A stretch of 64,000 nt of DNA from a virus: positions 1-64,000 of IMG/VR virus record IMGVR_UViG_3300005613_000044, one strand, 5' to 3'. The position numbers and the translations under genes are program-made. Under the pieces are notes generated by a model. It saw nothing but the letters and a program-made list of their open reading frames with translations, did not search any database and was not told where the DNA came from. Shown here piece after piece: positions 26,436-33,349 of the stretch; position 1 is the first letter of the stretch, and each line of letters opens with the position of its first letter.

Positions 26436-27542
26436 ATGTCTATCTCTTCTGAATACATTGTCACCTCACTTCAAAATCTTTATGGAGAAAATGTTACATC
26501 TGGTGATATTCGTGCCTGGTGTGCAATGAATGGATCTAACTATCAAACGGTTACCAATAAACTAACTCAATACAAAGTGGGTCGTGGCAAGTGGAATCTT
26601 GAAGTGACTCAAGAAAAAGTGGAAGAGATCGAACGTACTTATCAAGCACCTGCTTCTCTTCCTTCAATCGAACAAAACCTTATTCCCGAGAAAGATGATA
26701 CCTTCGTCAAGTTTGGTAATTTTGGTGACATTAAAAAGATTATTCAATCCAATCTTTTCTACCCTACATTCATTACGGGCCTTTCTGGAAACGGTAAAAC
26801 CTTTCTGGTTGAGCAATCATGTGCACAACTCAAGAGGGAGTTAATCCGTGTCAACATTACCATCGAAACTGATGAAGATGATCTTATTGGTGGTTTCCGT
26901 CTTGTTAATGGTGAAACTGTGTGGCATAACGGGCCTGTCATTGAAGCACTTGAACGGGGAGCTGTGTTGCTTCTAGATGAGGTTGACTTAGCATCCAATA
27001 AGATTCTGTGTCTTCAGTCTATCCTTGAAGGTAAAGGTGTGTTTCTGAAGAAGATTGGCAAGTTTGTTCAACCAAAAGATGGCTTCAATATTATTGCAAC
27101 TGCAAATACTAAGGGTAAAGGTTCGGATGATGGTCGTTTCATTGGCACCAACGTTCTGAACGAAGCATTCCTTGAACGTTTCTGTGTCACCTTTGAACAA
27201 GAATATCCCACTCCTGCTAATGAGGCAAAGATCTTGATGAAGGTTGCTGAGTCTCTTGGTGTTAATGATGATAATTTCATCACTCGTCTTGTAGATTGGG
27301 GTGACATTATTCGTAAGACCTTCTATGATGGTGGTATTGACGAGATTATCAGTACTCGTCGTTTGGTACATATCATTAAAGCATTTCAAATCTTTGGTGA
27401 TAAGGCAAAGGCAATTCAAGTATGTTTGAATCGTTTTGATGATGAAACTAAACAAGTTTTTATGGAACTTTATGATAAAGTAGATTCTGAGTTCCAAATG
27501 CCTTCTAACAAAGAATCTCTTGACTCTGAAAACTTCTCTTGA
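26436..27542 (+). CDS. cobS: CobS-like AAA+ ATPase (368 aa)
   Basis: MoxR/CobS-type AAA+: Walker A GLSGNGKT near residues 115-122, Walker B VLLLDEVDL near 178-186, and sensor region IIATANTKGKGSDDGRF near residue 221. It is a core cyanomyovirus gene named after the cobaltochelatase subunit CobS. The first 55 residues are an extra small domain. It lies next to the VWA/metalloprotease gene, repeating the known MoxR-VWA pairing. Actual cobalamin role is not shown by sequence. Confidence 0.88.
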   Translation: MSISSEYIVTSLQNLYGENVTSGDIRAWCAMNGSNYQTVTNKLTQYKVGRGKWNLEVTQEKVEEIERTYQAPASLPSIEQNLIPEKDDTFVKFGNFGDIKKIIQSNLFYPTFITGLSGNGKTFLVEQSCAQLKRELIRVNITIETDEDDLIGGFRLVNGETVWHNGPVIEALERGAVLLLDEVDLASNKILCLQSILEGKGVFLKKIGKFVQPKDGFNIIATANTKGKGSDDGRFIGTNVLNEAFLERFCVTFEQEYPTPANEAKILMKVAESLGVNDDNFITRLVDWGDIIRKTFYDGGIDEIISTRRLVHIIKAFQIFGDKAKAIQVCLNRFDDETKQVFMELYDKVDSEFQMPSNKESLDSENFS

Positions 27543-27548
27543 TATAAT
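27520..27548 (+). promoter_or_regulatory. Sigma70-type promoter at the end of cobS
   Basis: TTGACT (27520-27525), 17-base spacer, TATAAT (27543-27548). The next ATG is at 27554, so transcription from this promoter would start at about that codon, giving a nearly leaderless mRNA for the next gene and supplying gp45. Confidence 0.6.
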
Positions 27549-27553
27549 CTAAT

Positions 27554-27967
27554 ATGGAAAACTTTGAATCTACTGATCGGGGTGACTTTTGGGACACTTA
27601 CTATGGTGATGATTACTTACAAATTATTGGAAATGCAATGAACGAAAATGATTATGTTAATGGAGAATCAAATCCTCCAAATCAATGGAAGTATAATGAA
27701 GAGGAGATTGTAAAAGAACTCCTTGAATATATTCGAGGAACTTACAGTCAGCATTATTCTGCTGGTGATGATAAAGTCCAAACACTGGATTTGATTGAGG
27801 CATGTGGTGATGGTGAAGCATTTTGCAGATCTAACATTCTGAAGTATGCTTCTAGATATGATAAAAAAGGCACTGCTCGTATGGATATCATGAAGGTTCT
27901 GCATTATGCAGTTCTTCTCATGAATTACAACGATCGTAATGCACAACGTGAAACTTACAACCAATGA
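27554..27967 (+). CDS. DUF3310 (SaV-like) family protein (137 aa)
   Basis: The C-terminal 75 residues (SAGDDKVQTLDLIEACGDGE, then FCRSNILKYASRYDKKGTARMD and KVLHYAVLLMN) match the DUF3310 pattern DLI...F..GN..KY..R...K....D..K...Y. This small phage family is sometimes called nucleotide-kinase-like without good proof. The N-terminal 45 residues are acidic and unmatched. It overlaps gp45 by four bases or ends just before it, depending on the gp45 start. Confidence 0.65.
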   Translation: MENFESTDRGDFWDTYYGDDYLQIIGNAMNENDYVNGESNPPNQWKYNEEEIVKELLEYIRGTYSQHYSAGDDKVQTLDLIEACGDGEAFCRSNILKYASRYDKKGTARMDIMKVLHYAVLLMNYNDRNAQRETYNQ

Positions 27968-27969
27968 AC

Positions 27970-28635
27970 ATGAAACTGTCTGAAACTACTGTCAATTTCC
28001 TCAAAAACTTTTCTTCTATCAATCAATCGATTCTTTTCAAAGAAGGTAACAAACTGAGATCTATTTCTGTTATGAAGAATATTCTTGCAGAAGCAACAAT
28101 CACAGAAGATATTCCTAAAGACTTTGGTATCTATGATCTTAATCAGTTTTTGAATGGTCTGAGTCTCCACTCAAATCCAGATCTTGATTTTACAAATAAT
28201 GAGTACGTTCTCATCAAAGAAGGAAAGATGAGATCCAAGTACTTCTTTGCGGATCCCACAGTAATTGTTTCTCCTCCCGAAAAAGAAATTTCACTTCCTA
28301 CTGAAGATGTAAGTTTCGTAATTACAAGTCAACAGCTTGAGAAACTTAAGAAAGCATCTTCTATTTACCAACTTCCAGATATTTCTGTTATTGGTGAAGA
28401 TGGCATTGTGAAACTGGTTGTTCGTGATAAGAAGAACGATACCTCTCACAAATTTGATATCGAAGTTGGTGAAACTGATTCTGACTTTGTATTTAATTTC
28501 AAAGAGGAGAATTTGAAGATTCTTCCAGGAACCTATGATGTTGTAGTTTCTTCCAAACTTCTTTCTAGGTTTACGAGTCAAAATCACGATCTTTGTTATT
28601 ATATCGCTCTCGAACCAGATTCCACTTTTGGGTGA
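27970..28635 (+). CDS. gp45: Sliding clamp gp45
   Basis: Trimeric DNA polymerase processivity clamp, also a mobile enhancer for late transcription in T4. The preferred start is the ATG at 27970 (MKLSETTVNFLKNFSSIN); an ATG two codons earlier (27964) is possible. About 221 aa (T4: 228). FNFKEENLKILPGTYDVVVS near residue 178 is characteristic. It lies upstream of gp44/gp62/regA/gp43 as in T4, with extra small genes between. Confidence 0.92.
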   Translation: MKLSETTVNFLKNFSSINQSILFKEGNKLRSISVMKNILAEATITEDIPKDFGIYDLNQFLNGLSLHSNPDLDFTNNEYVLIKEGKMRSKYFFADPTVIVSPPEKEISLPTEDVSFVITSQQLEKLKKASSIYQLPDISVIGEDGIVKLVVRDKKNDTSHKFDIEVGETDSDFVFNFKEENLKILPGTYDVVVSSKLLSRFTSQNHDLCYYIALEPDSTFG

Positions 28636-28970
28636 TGAAACATATACTCTTCACATTAAAAGGTTGTCCTTTTGAGTTATTGGATGATGAGGCACATATT
28701 CGTAATGTCCTTACAAATGCTGCCTTATTATCTGAGAGTACACTTCTAGGTATTCAATCTCATAAATTTCAACCTCAAGGAGTTACTGCTGTTGCTCTTC
28801 TCGCAGAGTCTCACATCTCAATCCACACATGGCCTGAGAACGGTATGGCAGTATGTGATGTGTTCACTTGTGGTGATCATACTAATCCAAGAGCTGGTGC
28901 TACTTATATGTACGAAGCAATGGGTGCAACTGATTTAGTTTCTGAAACTTTTAAGAGACCTTTGGAATGA
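28635..28970 (+). CDS. speD: S-adenosylmethionine decarboxylase SpeD
   Basis: Auxiliary metabolic gene of polyamine synthesis. The ATG at 28635 overlaps the gp45 stop (TGATG) and gives 111 aa, the short prokaryotic class. Self-cleavage would fall between Glu58 and Ser59 in AESHISIHTWPE, giving the pyruvoyl group on Ser59. His64 and Cys79 (FTCGDH) are the other conserved catalytic residues. All key residues are present, so it should be active. Confidence 0.93.
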   Translation: MKHILFTLKGCPFELLDDEAHIRNVLTNAALLSESTLLGIQSHKFQPQGVTAVALLAESHISIHTWPENGMAVCDVFTCGDHTNPRAGATYMYEAMGATDLVSETFKRPLE

Positions 28971-29494
28971 ATATTTTTGTTACTTCTCCTGACCCTTGGG
29001 AGTCTGCAAGGGTTCTTCCTGACAAACACATTGTTAAGATGCCTTTAGAGACCTGTCAGATGCTCGCCATCGTGTGTTCTGAGAAATGGGGTCACGGGTT
29101 TGGAACCCTCCCTAAGGTCGATGGAACCCCCTACAAGACCGATAAAGGGTCTTTTAGGAACCATCCCTGTACCATATGGGCAAACGATTTTGTGATGAAC
29201 TGGCAGTGGTTACTCTCTCATGGATTTGCTCTTTGTGCTGAGTACGCTGCTCGTTATGGTAAGGTTCATACATGTTTCACAACTCTGAATGCTGCAAAGG
29301 AAATTCTTCCTACTGGAGATCCTACAGGACGTTCTGGGAAGGGTCCTAAATCGTTTGTGTTCGCTGGACCTGATGAATTCAAGTATGATGAGAATCTGGA
29401 TATCTATACAAAATATAAGATGTACATTGCATCTAAACCTTGGGTAAAGGATAATTACCTTCGATTACCTAACCGTAAACCTGAATGGGTATGA
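28967..29494 (+). CDS. Pyrimidine-dimer-excision-like (Pyr_excise) protein, tentative (175 aa)
   Basis: The N-terminus MNIFVTSPDPWESARVLPDK with HIVKMPLETCQML, then NHPCTIWA and N.QWLLSHGFALCAEY, fits a phage family I associate with Pyr_excise/DenV-like entries (C/PDKH-VKM-E--QML). T4 DenV itself aligns poorly, so enzymatic function is uncertain. UV repair would suit a phage of a sunlit ocean host. ATGA overlap with speD shows coupling. Confidence 0.55.
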   Translation: MNIFVTSPDPWESARVLPDKHIVKMPLETCQMLAIVCSEKWGHGFGTLPKVDGTPYKTDKGSFRNHPCTIWANDFVMNWQWLLSHGFALCAEYAARYGKVHTCFTTLNAAKEILPTGDPTGRSGKGPKSFVFAGPDEFKYDENLDIYTKYKMYIASKPWVKDNYLRLPNRKPEWV

Positions 29495-29640
29495 AAACAA
29501 CATTGACTATTGGTGATGATGGAGTATTGACATTTTCTGATGAAATCCTCCAAGAAACTGGATGGAAAGAAGGAGATGTGTTAGAATGGATTGACTGTAA
29601 AGACGGTTCTTTTGAATTGAGGAAAACTGATGAGTCGTAA
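29491..29640 (+). CDS. AbrB/MazE-like small protein (49 aa)
   Basis: Reads MKTTLTIGDDGVLTFSDEIL, then QETGWKEGDVLEW and a short end FELRK. The pattern (beta strand, L.F..E.L...GW.EGD.LEW, short end) is that of the SpoVT/AbrB swapped-hairpin fold. It overlaps the previous stop and gp44 (by 11 bases), so it is embedded in the replication operon. Role could be DNA binding or an orphan antitoxin; no partner toxin is seen. Confidence 0.65.
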   Translation: MKTTLTIGDDGVLTFSDEILQETGWKEGDVLEWIDCKDGSFELRKTDES

Positions 29641-30577
29641 TGAATTCGTTTGGGTCGAAAAATACAGACCACAAACTATTGAAGAATGTATCCTTCCAGA
29701 GGGTATTAAAAAGACATTTCAGGATTTTCTTCAGAGGGGTGAAGTTCCTAATCTTCTTCTTTCTGGGCCTCCTGGATGTGGTAAAACTACCGTAGCTAAA
29801 GCACTTTGTAATGAACTTGGAGTAGATGTTTATGTCATTAATGGATCCGACGAAGGTAGATTCATTGATACTGTCAGAAACAATGCGAAGAATTTCGCTT
29901 CGACCGTATCACTTTCATCAGATGCTAAACACAAAGTCATCATCATTGATGAGGCAGATAACACAACCCCGGATGTACAACTCGCACTTAGGGCGTTTAC
30001 AGAGGAATTTGTTGGTAATTGTAGATTCATCTTTACATGTAACTACAAAAACAAAATCATTGAACCTCTCCACTCCCGTTGTGCCGTCATTGACTTCTCC
30101 CTCAAAGGAAAAGAACGACAAGAACTCGCAGCGAAGTTTTTCAACCGTCTCCGGTCTATACTTGAGACGGAGAGTGTGGAATATGATCCAAAAGTTCTCG
30201 TAGAACTTATCAACAAACACTTCCCAGATTGGAGACGTGTTCTTAACGAGTGTCAAAGATATTCTGTTAGTGGTAAAATTGACACCGGAATTCTAGCAAC
30301 CTTTAGTGATGTAAAAACAGATGATCTCTTTAAAAACCTCAAAGAAAAAAACTTTCCTGAAGTACGGAAGTGGGTTGTTAATAACTTGGATAATGATCCT
30401 TCTTTACTTCTTCGCCGCATTTATGATGGTTGTTATAATGCCTTGGACGGCCCTGGTATTGCTGCTGCTGTTCTTATTATTGCTAAGTACCAGTATCAAA
30501 TTGCGTTCGTCGCAGATCAAGAAATTAATCTTCTGGCGGCGTTGACGGAAATTATGGTTGAATGTAATTTTAAATAA
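29630..30577 (+). CDS. gp44: Clamp loader large subunit gp44
   Basis: AAA+ ATPase that loads gp45; 315 aa (T4: 319). WVEKYRPQTIEECILP at the N-terminus, Walker A SGPPGCGKTT near residue 44, Walker B VIIIDEADN near 103, sensor 1 FIFTCNYKNKI near 128, SRC arginine finger near 145. Forms the loader with gp62, encoded shortly downstream. Confidence 0.95.
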   Translation: MSRNEFVWVEKYRPQTIEECILPEGIKKTFQDFLQRGEVPNLLLSGPPGCGKTTVAKALCNELGVDVYVINGSDEGRFIDTVRNNAKNFASTVSLSSDAKHKVIIIDEADNTTPDVQLALRAFTEEFVGNCRFIFTCNYKNKIIEPLHSRCAVIDFSLKGKERQELAAKFFNRLRSILETESVEYDPKVLVELINKHFPDWRRVLNECQRYSVSGKIDTGILATFSDVKTDDLFKNLKEKNFPEVRKWVVNNLDNDPSLLLRRIYDGCYNALDGPGIAAAVLIIAKYQYQIAFVADQEINLLAALTEIMVECNFK

Positions 30578-30586
30578 TTTATTAAA

Positions 30587-30871
30587 ATGAACGTTAAAGT
30601 ATTTCGTATGAACACGGGTGAAGAAGTTATCTTTACCCTCATCAATGAAGATGAAAACACTATTGAGATTGAGAACCCACTTGTAGCAATTCCTAATGCA
30701 TCTGGACAAGTTGGTTTTGGGCCCTGGTCTATTCTTCAAAAAGATAAGACAACATTGACAATTGACAAACAATTTATTGTTTATCAATGTGATGCCAGAG
30801 ATGATGTAGTGGAGAATTATGAAAAGATTTTTTCTCCAATTGCAACACCTAATAAAAAGTTGATTCTTTGA
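30587..30871 (+). CDS. Sm-like protein, paralogue B (94 aa)
   Basis: KVFRMNTGEEVIFTLI (residues 3-18), IENPLVAIP, FGPWSI and the terminal helix are the Sm-like core shared with 19170, 32785 and 33092. It lies between the two clamp loader genes. Shortest of the set and nearest to a bare domain. Probably oligomeric and RNA- or DNA-binding (inference from fold). Confidence 0.7.
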   Translation: MNVKVFRMNTGEEVIFTLINEDENTIEIENPLVAIPNASGQVGFGPWSILQKDKTTLTIDKQFIVYQCDARDDVVENYEKIFSPIATPNKKLIL

Positions 30872-30872
30872 T

Positions 30873-31253
30873 ATGGAACTTAAGGATTGGTTAAACTCAA
30901 TTAATTTTACAAAGAAAAATCTTTTGGAGGAGGATCCATCTCTCAAGAAGGATTATCCTCCTTTTATTGTAAATAAATGCCTGTCAGGTCATCTTGACTG
31001 TATTCTCTTTGCTAATGAAATGAATAAGTATCATTTCTTAGATAAAGATATACAATATAATTTTTATATAAATATTCTGAGAAAGAAGAAAAGGTTCTCT
31101 CCTTGGATTCGAAAGGATAAGATCACAGATCTTGAATATGTAAAGAGTTACTATGGTTATAGTAATGAAAAAGCATCTCAGGTAATGAAAATTTTATCTC
31201 ATGAACAAATTGAATTTATAAAGAAACGACTTGACACTGGTGGAAAAAAATGA
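30873..31253 (+). CDS. gp62: Clamp loader small subunit gp62
   Basis: 126 aa, shorter than T4 gp62 (187). NKCLSGHLDCILFANEMNKY and YNFYINILRKKKRFSPWIRK match T4 gp62 (ALSYHPDTILYANEMN..; ..KKRFAKWVKK). DLEYVKSYYGYSNEKA is also conserved. Its stop overlaps the regA start (ATGA). It bridges gp44 to the clamp. Confidence 0.88.
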   Translation: MELKDWLNSINFTKKNLLEEDPSLKKDYPPFIVNKCLSGHLDCILFANEMNKYHFLDKDIQYNFYINILRKKKRFSPWIRKDKITDLEYVKSYYGYSNEKASQVMKILSHEQIEFIKKRLDTGGKK

Positions 31254-31687
31254 ATCAAACTGTTGAACCTCAGGTTAATTGGTCTCAAGAGAAAATGGTC
31301 GAGGTTAGGTTAAATGAACCTGATGATTTTCTTAAGGTCCGTGAAACACTCACAAGAATTGGTGTAGCTTCTCGTAAGGAAAAGAAACTCTATCAATCTT
31401 GCCATATCCTTCATAAACAAGGTAAGTATTATATTGTTCACTTCAAAGAACTATTTGCACTTGATGGTAAGTATGCAAATCTTACAGTGAATGATGTTCA
31501 GAGAAGAAACCGTATTACCAGACTTCTTGTTGACTGGGGTTTGATTCAAGTTGTTAAAGAAGATTTGATTCTTGATATTGCACCATTAAATCAGATTAAA
31601 GTTCTTCCTTACAGAGATAAGAGTGAGTGGAATCTGCAACAAAAGTACAACATCGGTAAGAAAGGAAAGACTCAGGAAACCGAATAA
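31250..31687 (+). CDS. regA: Translational repressor RegA
   Basis: RNA-binding repressor of early phage mRNAs. VEVRLNEPDDFLKVRETLTRIG, then LYQSCHILHKQGKYYIVHFKE (regions from residues about 17 and 47) align closely with T4 RegA. The 15-residue N-terminal extension before MVEVRL depends on the start; the ATG at 31295 would give a T4-sized protein. The 31250 ATG has GGTGGA before it and a coupled ATGA, so I keep it. Confidence 0.93.
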   Translation: MNQTVEPQVNWSQEKMVEVRLNEPDDFLKVRETLTRIGVASRKEKKLYQSCHILHKQGKYYIVHFKELFALDGKYANLTVNDVQRRNRITRLLVDWGLIQVVKEDLILDIAPLNQIKVLPYRDKSEWNLQQKYNIGKKGKTQETE

Positions 31688-31737
31688 ATAATATTGCGAT
31701 CTTTTGTGCGGTCGCTTCAAAAGTCGGAAACCCATAT

Positions 31738-31772
31738 AAGATGGTGTGGTTATTACTACACCATCTTTTTTT
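31738..31772 (+). terminator. Rho-independent terminator after regA
   Basis: Perfect 10-bp stem AAGATGGTGT/ACACCATCTT (31738-31747, 31758-31767) followed by a T run. A TATAAT box (31781-31786) follows without a good -35. Confidence 0.95.
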
Positions 31773-31846
31773 GTATCGTGTATAATTAGTATTGGACGCC
31801 TTCGGGGTCTACACAATCAAATCTCGCTTTAAAAGGGGAAGTAAAG

Positions 31847-32281
31847 ATGAACAATCTTACAAGGTACAATGCTGCCAACTTGGATCAGCTACTAGACCGT
31901 ATAAATAGAAACAGTATTGGTATGGACGAATACTTTGATCGTCTGTTTAAACTACACGAAACGACATCAAATTATCCACCTTACAATCTAGTTACGGTCA
32001 GCAACTTAGAATCGAGACTAGAACTAGCACTTGCTGGATTTAAAAAAACACAAGTAAATGTCTACACACAAGACGGAAAACTCTTTGTCGAAGGACAACG
32101 AGAAGATGGAGAAACCAACACAGATTACGTCCATAGAGGAGTGGCTCAACGATCTTTCACAAGGTGCTGGACACTCAGTGACGAGACGGAAGTTAGATCA
32201 GTTAGCTTTGAGGATGGGCTTCTGAGTATTACACTCGGTAAGATTGTCCCAGAGCATCATCAAAGGAAAGATTATCTCTAA
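31847..32281 (+). CDS. hsp20: Small heat-shock protein Hsp20
   Basis: Alpha-crystallin-domain chaperone of 144 aa, a cyanomyovirus hallmark. N-terminal MDEYFDRLFKLHETT, then YPPYNLV, the crystallin core LALAGFKKTQVNVYTQDGKL, GQRED, R.FTRCW.L and the C-terminal EDGLLSITL. Preceded by an AAGGGGAAG ribosome-binding site and flanked by terminators on both sides, so it appears to be a single-gene transcript. Confidence 0.93.
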   Translation: MNNLTRYNAANLDQLLDRINRNSIGMDEYFDRLFKLHETTSNYPPYNLVTVSNLESRLELALAGFKKTQVNVYTQDGKLFVEGQREDGETNTDYVHRGVAQRSFTRCWTLSDETEVRSVSFEDGLLSITLGKIVPEHHQRKDYL

Positions 32282-32303
32282 ATAAGATGTATCGTCGCCA
32301 CAT

Positions 32304-32343
32304 GGGAGATCCTGGCAAAATCCAGGAATCTCCCTATTTTTTT
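32304..32343 (+). terminator. Rho-independent terminator after hsp20
   Basis: GGGAGATCCTGG (32304-32315) pairs with CCAGG-A-ATCTCCC (32322-32334, one bulged A), followed by TATTTTTTT. Confidence 0.93.
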
Positions 32344-32344
32344 C

Positions 32345-32352
32345 CCTAAATA
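32345..32352 (+). promoter_or_regulatory. Possible late-promoter-like octamer CCTAAATA
   Basis: 30 bases before the ATG at 32383, right after the hsp20 terminator. Weaker match than the others. Confidence 0.35.
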
Positions 32353-32382
32353 TCGATGACTGGAGGCAAAGGAACTGAACTC

Positions 32383-32622
32383 ATGAGAGTAGTTTTGTAT
32401 ACGAATGGGAACCAAGAATCGGAAAGAGCTAAAAGTCTTTTTGAATCTTTGAAGTCAGATATTTTAGAATACAAATTAAATAATCATTTCAGTCAAAGGT
32501 CATTTGAATCTGAGTTTGGTGAGAATGCTGAATATCCACAAATATCAATAGGGTATACTCATATTGGCAGTTTGAAAGATACTCTTAAGTTTCTTGAAAA
32601 AAACAGTGTTTTTGTGGTATAA
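32383..32622 (+). CDS. Glutaredoxin-like small protein (79 aa)
   Basis: MRVVLYTNGNQESERAKSLF opens like a thioredoxin-fold/glutaredoxin strand-helix, and YPQISIGYTHIGSLKDTLKF resembles the glutaredoxin P-Q-I-x-I...IG region with the usual cis-Pro. The active CxxC site is missing (NGNQES at that position), so redox activity is doubtful. The ATG at 32383 is preferred: AAAGGAA lies 9-15 bases upstream, whereas the ATG at 32356 has no site. Confidence 0.6.
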   Translation: MRVVLYTNGNQESERAKSLFESLKSDILEYKLNNHFSQRSFESEFGENAEYPQISIGYTHIGSLKDTLKFLEKNSVFVV

Positions 32623-32623
32623 T
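32594..32623 (+). promoter_or_regulatory. Sigma70-type promoter
   Basis: TTGAAA (32594-32599), 18-base spacer, TATAAT (32618-32623), at the end of the glutaredoxin-like gene; 24 bases before the ATG at 32648. It would start the transcript for the small gene, the Sm-like genes, the polymerase and uvsX. Confidence 0.6.
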
Positions 32624-32647
32624 ACAATCGAGGAATTTTTATAAAAA

Positions 32648-32788
32648 ATGACCATAAAGAAATTTGAAAAAATTGATAAGAAAGGAAGAACCGAAGAGTG
32701 GTCTTGGGTAGAAACTCCTGAGACTTTGAAAGCTTTGGAAATCTATCATGAAGTTGTAAGACTTAATAAGGAGAAATTGGGAGAATGA
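32648..32788 (+). CDS. Very small protein (46 aa)
   Basis: MTIKKFEKIDKKGRTEEWSW opens a 46-residue product with a C-terminal helix (TLKALEIYHEVVRLNKEKLG). A GAGGAA site lies at about 32630 and the stop overlaps the next ATG (ATGA), so it fits the coupled gene chain. No family recognised; rather charged, possibly a small binding partner. Confidence 0.6.
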   Translation: MTIKKFEKIDKKGRTEEWSWVETPETLKALEIYHEVVRLNKEKLGE

Positions 32789-33150
32789 CTATTAAACTTG
32801 TAATGCTTAAGTCTGGTGAAGACGTTATTGCTGATGTTAAAGAAATGACAGTTCCTGGAACTGATGGTGAAGATAAAGTAGTTGGTTATTTCTTTGGATT
32901 CCCGTGTAGAGTAAAACTCTTTGGAGATATCTCATCTGAAAGTGGAAGTCAAAATCCATTTAAGATGCAATTAGTTCCATGGGCTCCTCTCAGTCAAGAT
33001 CACTATATCCCTGTAGTATCTGATTGGATTATTGGTATGGTTGAACCAATTGAAAAACTTAAAGAAACATATGTAAAAGGATTGGAAAAGTATGAAAAAT
33101 CTAAAACTTCTAGTACTGATGAACAATCAGATTCTGATAACACAGATTGA
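32785..33150 (+). CDS. Sm-like protein, paralogue C (121 aa)
   Basis: IKLVMLKSGEDVIADV (residues 3-18), FPCRVKL, QLVPWAPLSQD, IPVVSDWI with a following helix: the same G-E-[DE]-V / PW / I core as the products at 19170, 30587 and 33092. A Ser/Asp-rich disordered tail follows residue 105. Directly upstream of paralogue D and the polymerase gene. Confidence 0.7.
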   Translation: MTIKLVMLKSGEDVIADVKEMTVPGTDGEDKVVGYFFGFPCRVKLFGDISSESGSQNPFKMQLVPWAPLSQDHYIPVVSDWIIGMVEPIEKLKETYVKGLEKYEKSKTSSTDEQSDSDNTD

Positions 33151-33349
33151 AGAAGTATCAACTGAGCTTGGAGAACCTGATTGTAAATTAGTGGAACCTT
33201 TTATTTTAAATCAATCCAATCTTTCTCTTTCTCCCTGGCTGGTTGATTATTCAACTCAAAACACATTCATGATTCATTCGGATAAGATCTTGACGATTGC
33301 AGATCCAAACAGTAAACTTAAAGACAAGTATGAAAGCCTAGTTGAATAA
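33092..33349 (+). CDS. Sm-like protein, paralogue D (85 aa)
   Basis: LLVLMNNQILITQIEEV near the start, VEPFIL, LSPWLV, MIHSDKILTIADP and the final helix KDKYESLVE match the Sm-like core, but the usual Gly-Glu turn is replaced by NNQ. It overlaps paralogue C in another frame by 59 bases, and its stop overlaps the polymerase ATG (TAATG). The start at 33092 is assumed from the ATG; no good ribosome-binding site is seen. Confidence 0.6.
   Translation: MKNLKLLVLMNNQILITQIEEVSTELGEPDCKLVEPFILNQSNLSLSPWLVDYSTQNTFMIHSDKILTIADPNSKLKDKYESLVE

Noticed and set aside
26988-27497. 169-aa ORF on the - strand
   Set aside because: Antisense to cobS, whose AAA+ motifs are intact; composition (Ile/Asn/Thr-rich) is typical of shadow translation.
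30404-30946. 180-aa ORF on the - strand
   Set aside because: Crosses gp44, the Sm-like gene and gp62, all with convincing + strand motifs; no sign of real coding.
31683-31690. AATAAATA after regA
   Set aside because: A strong terminator (31738-31772) lies between this octamer and hsp20, so it probably does not serve as a late promoter.
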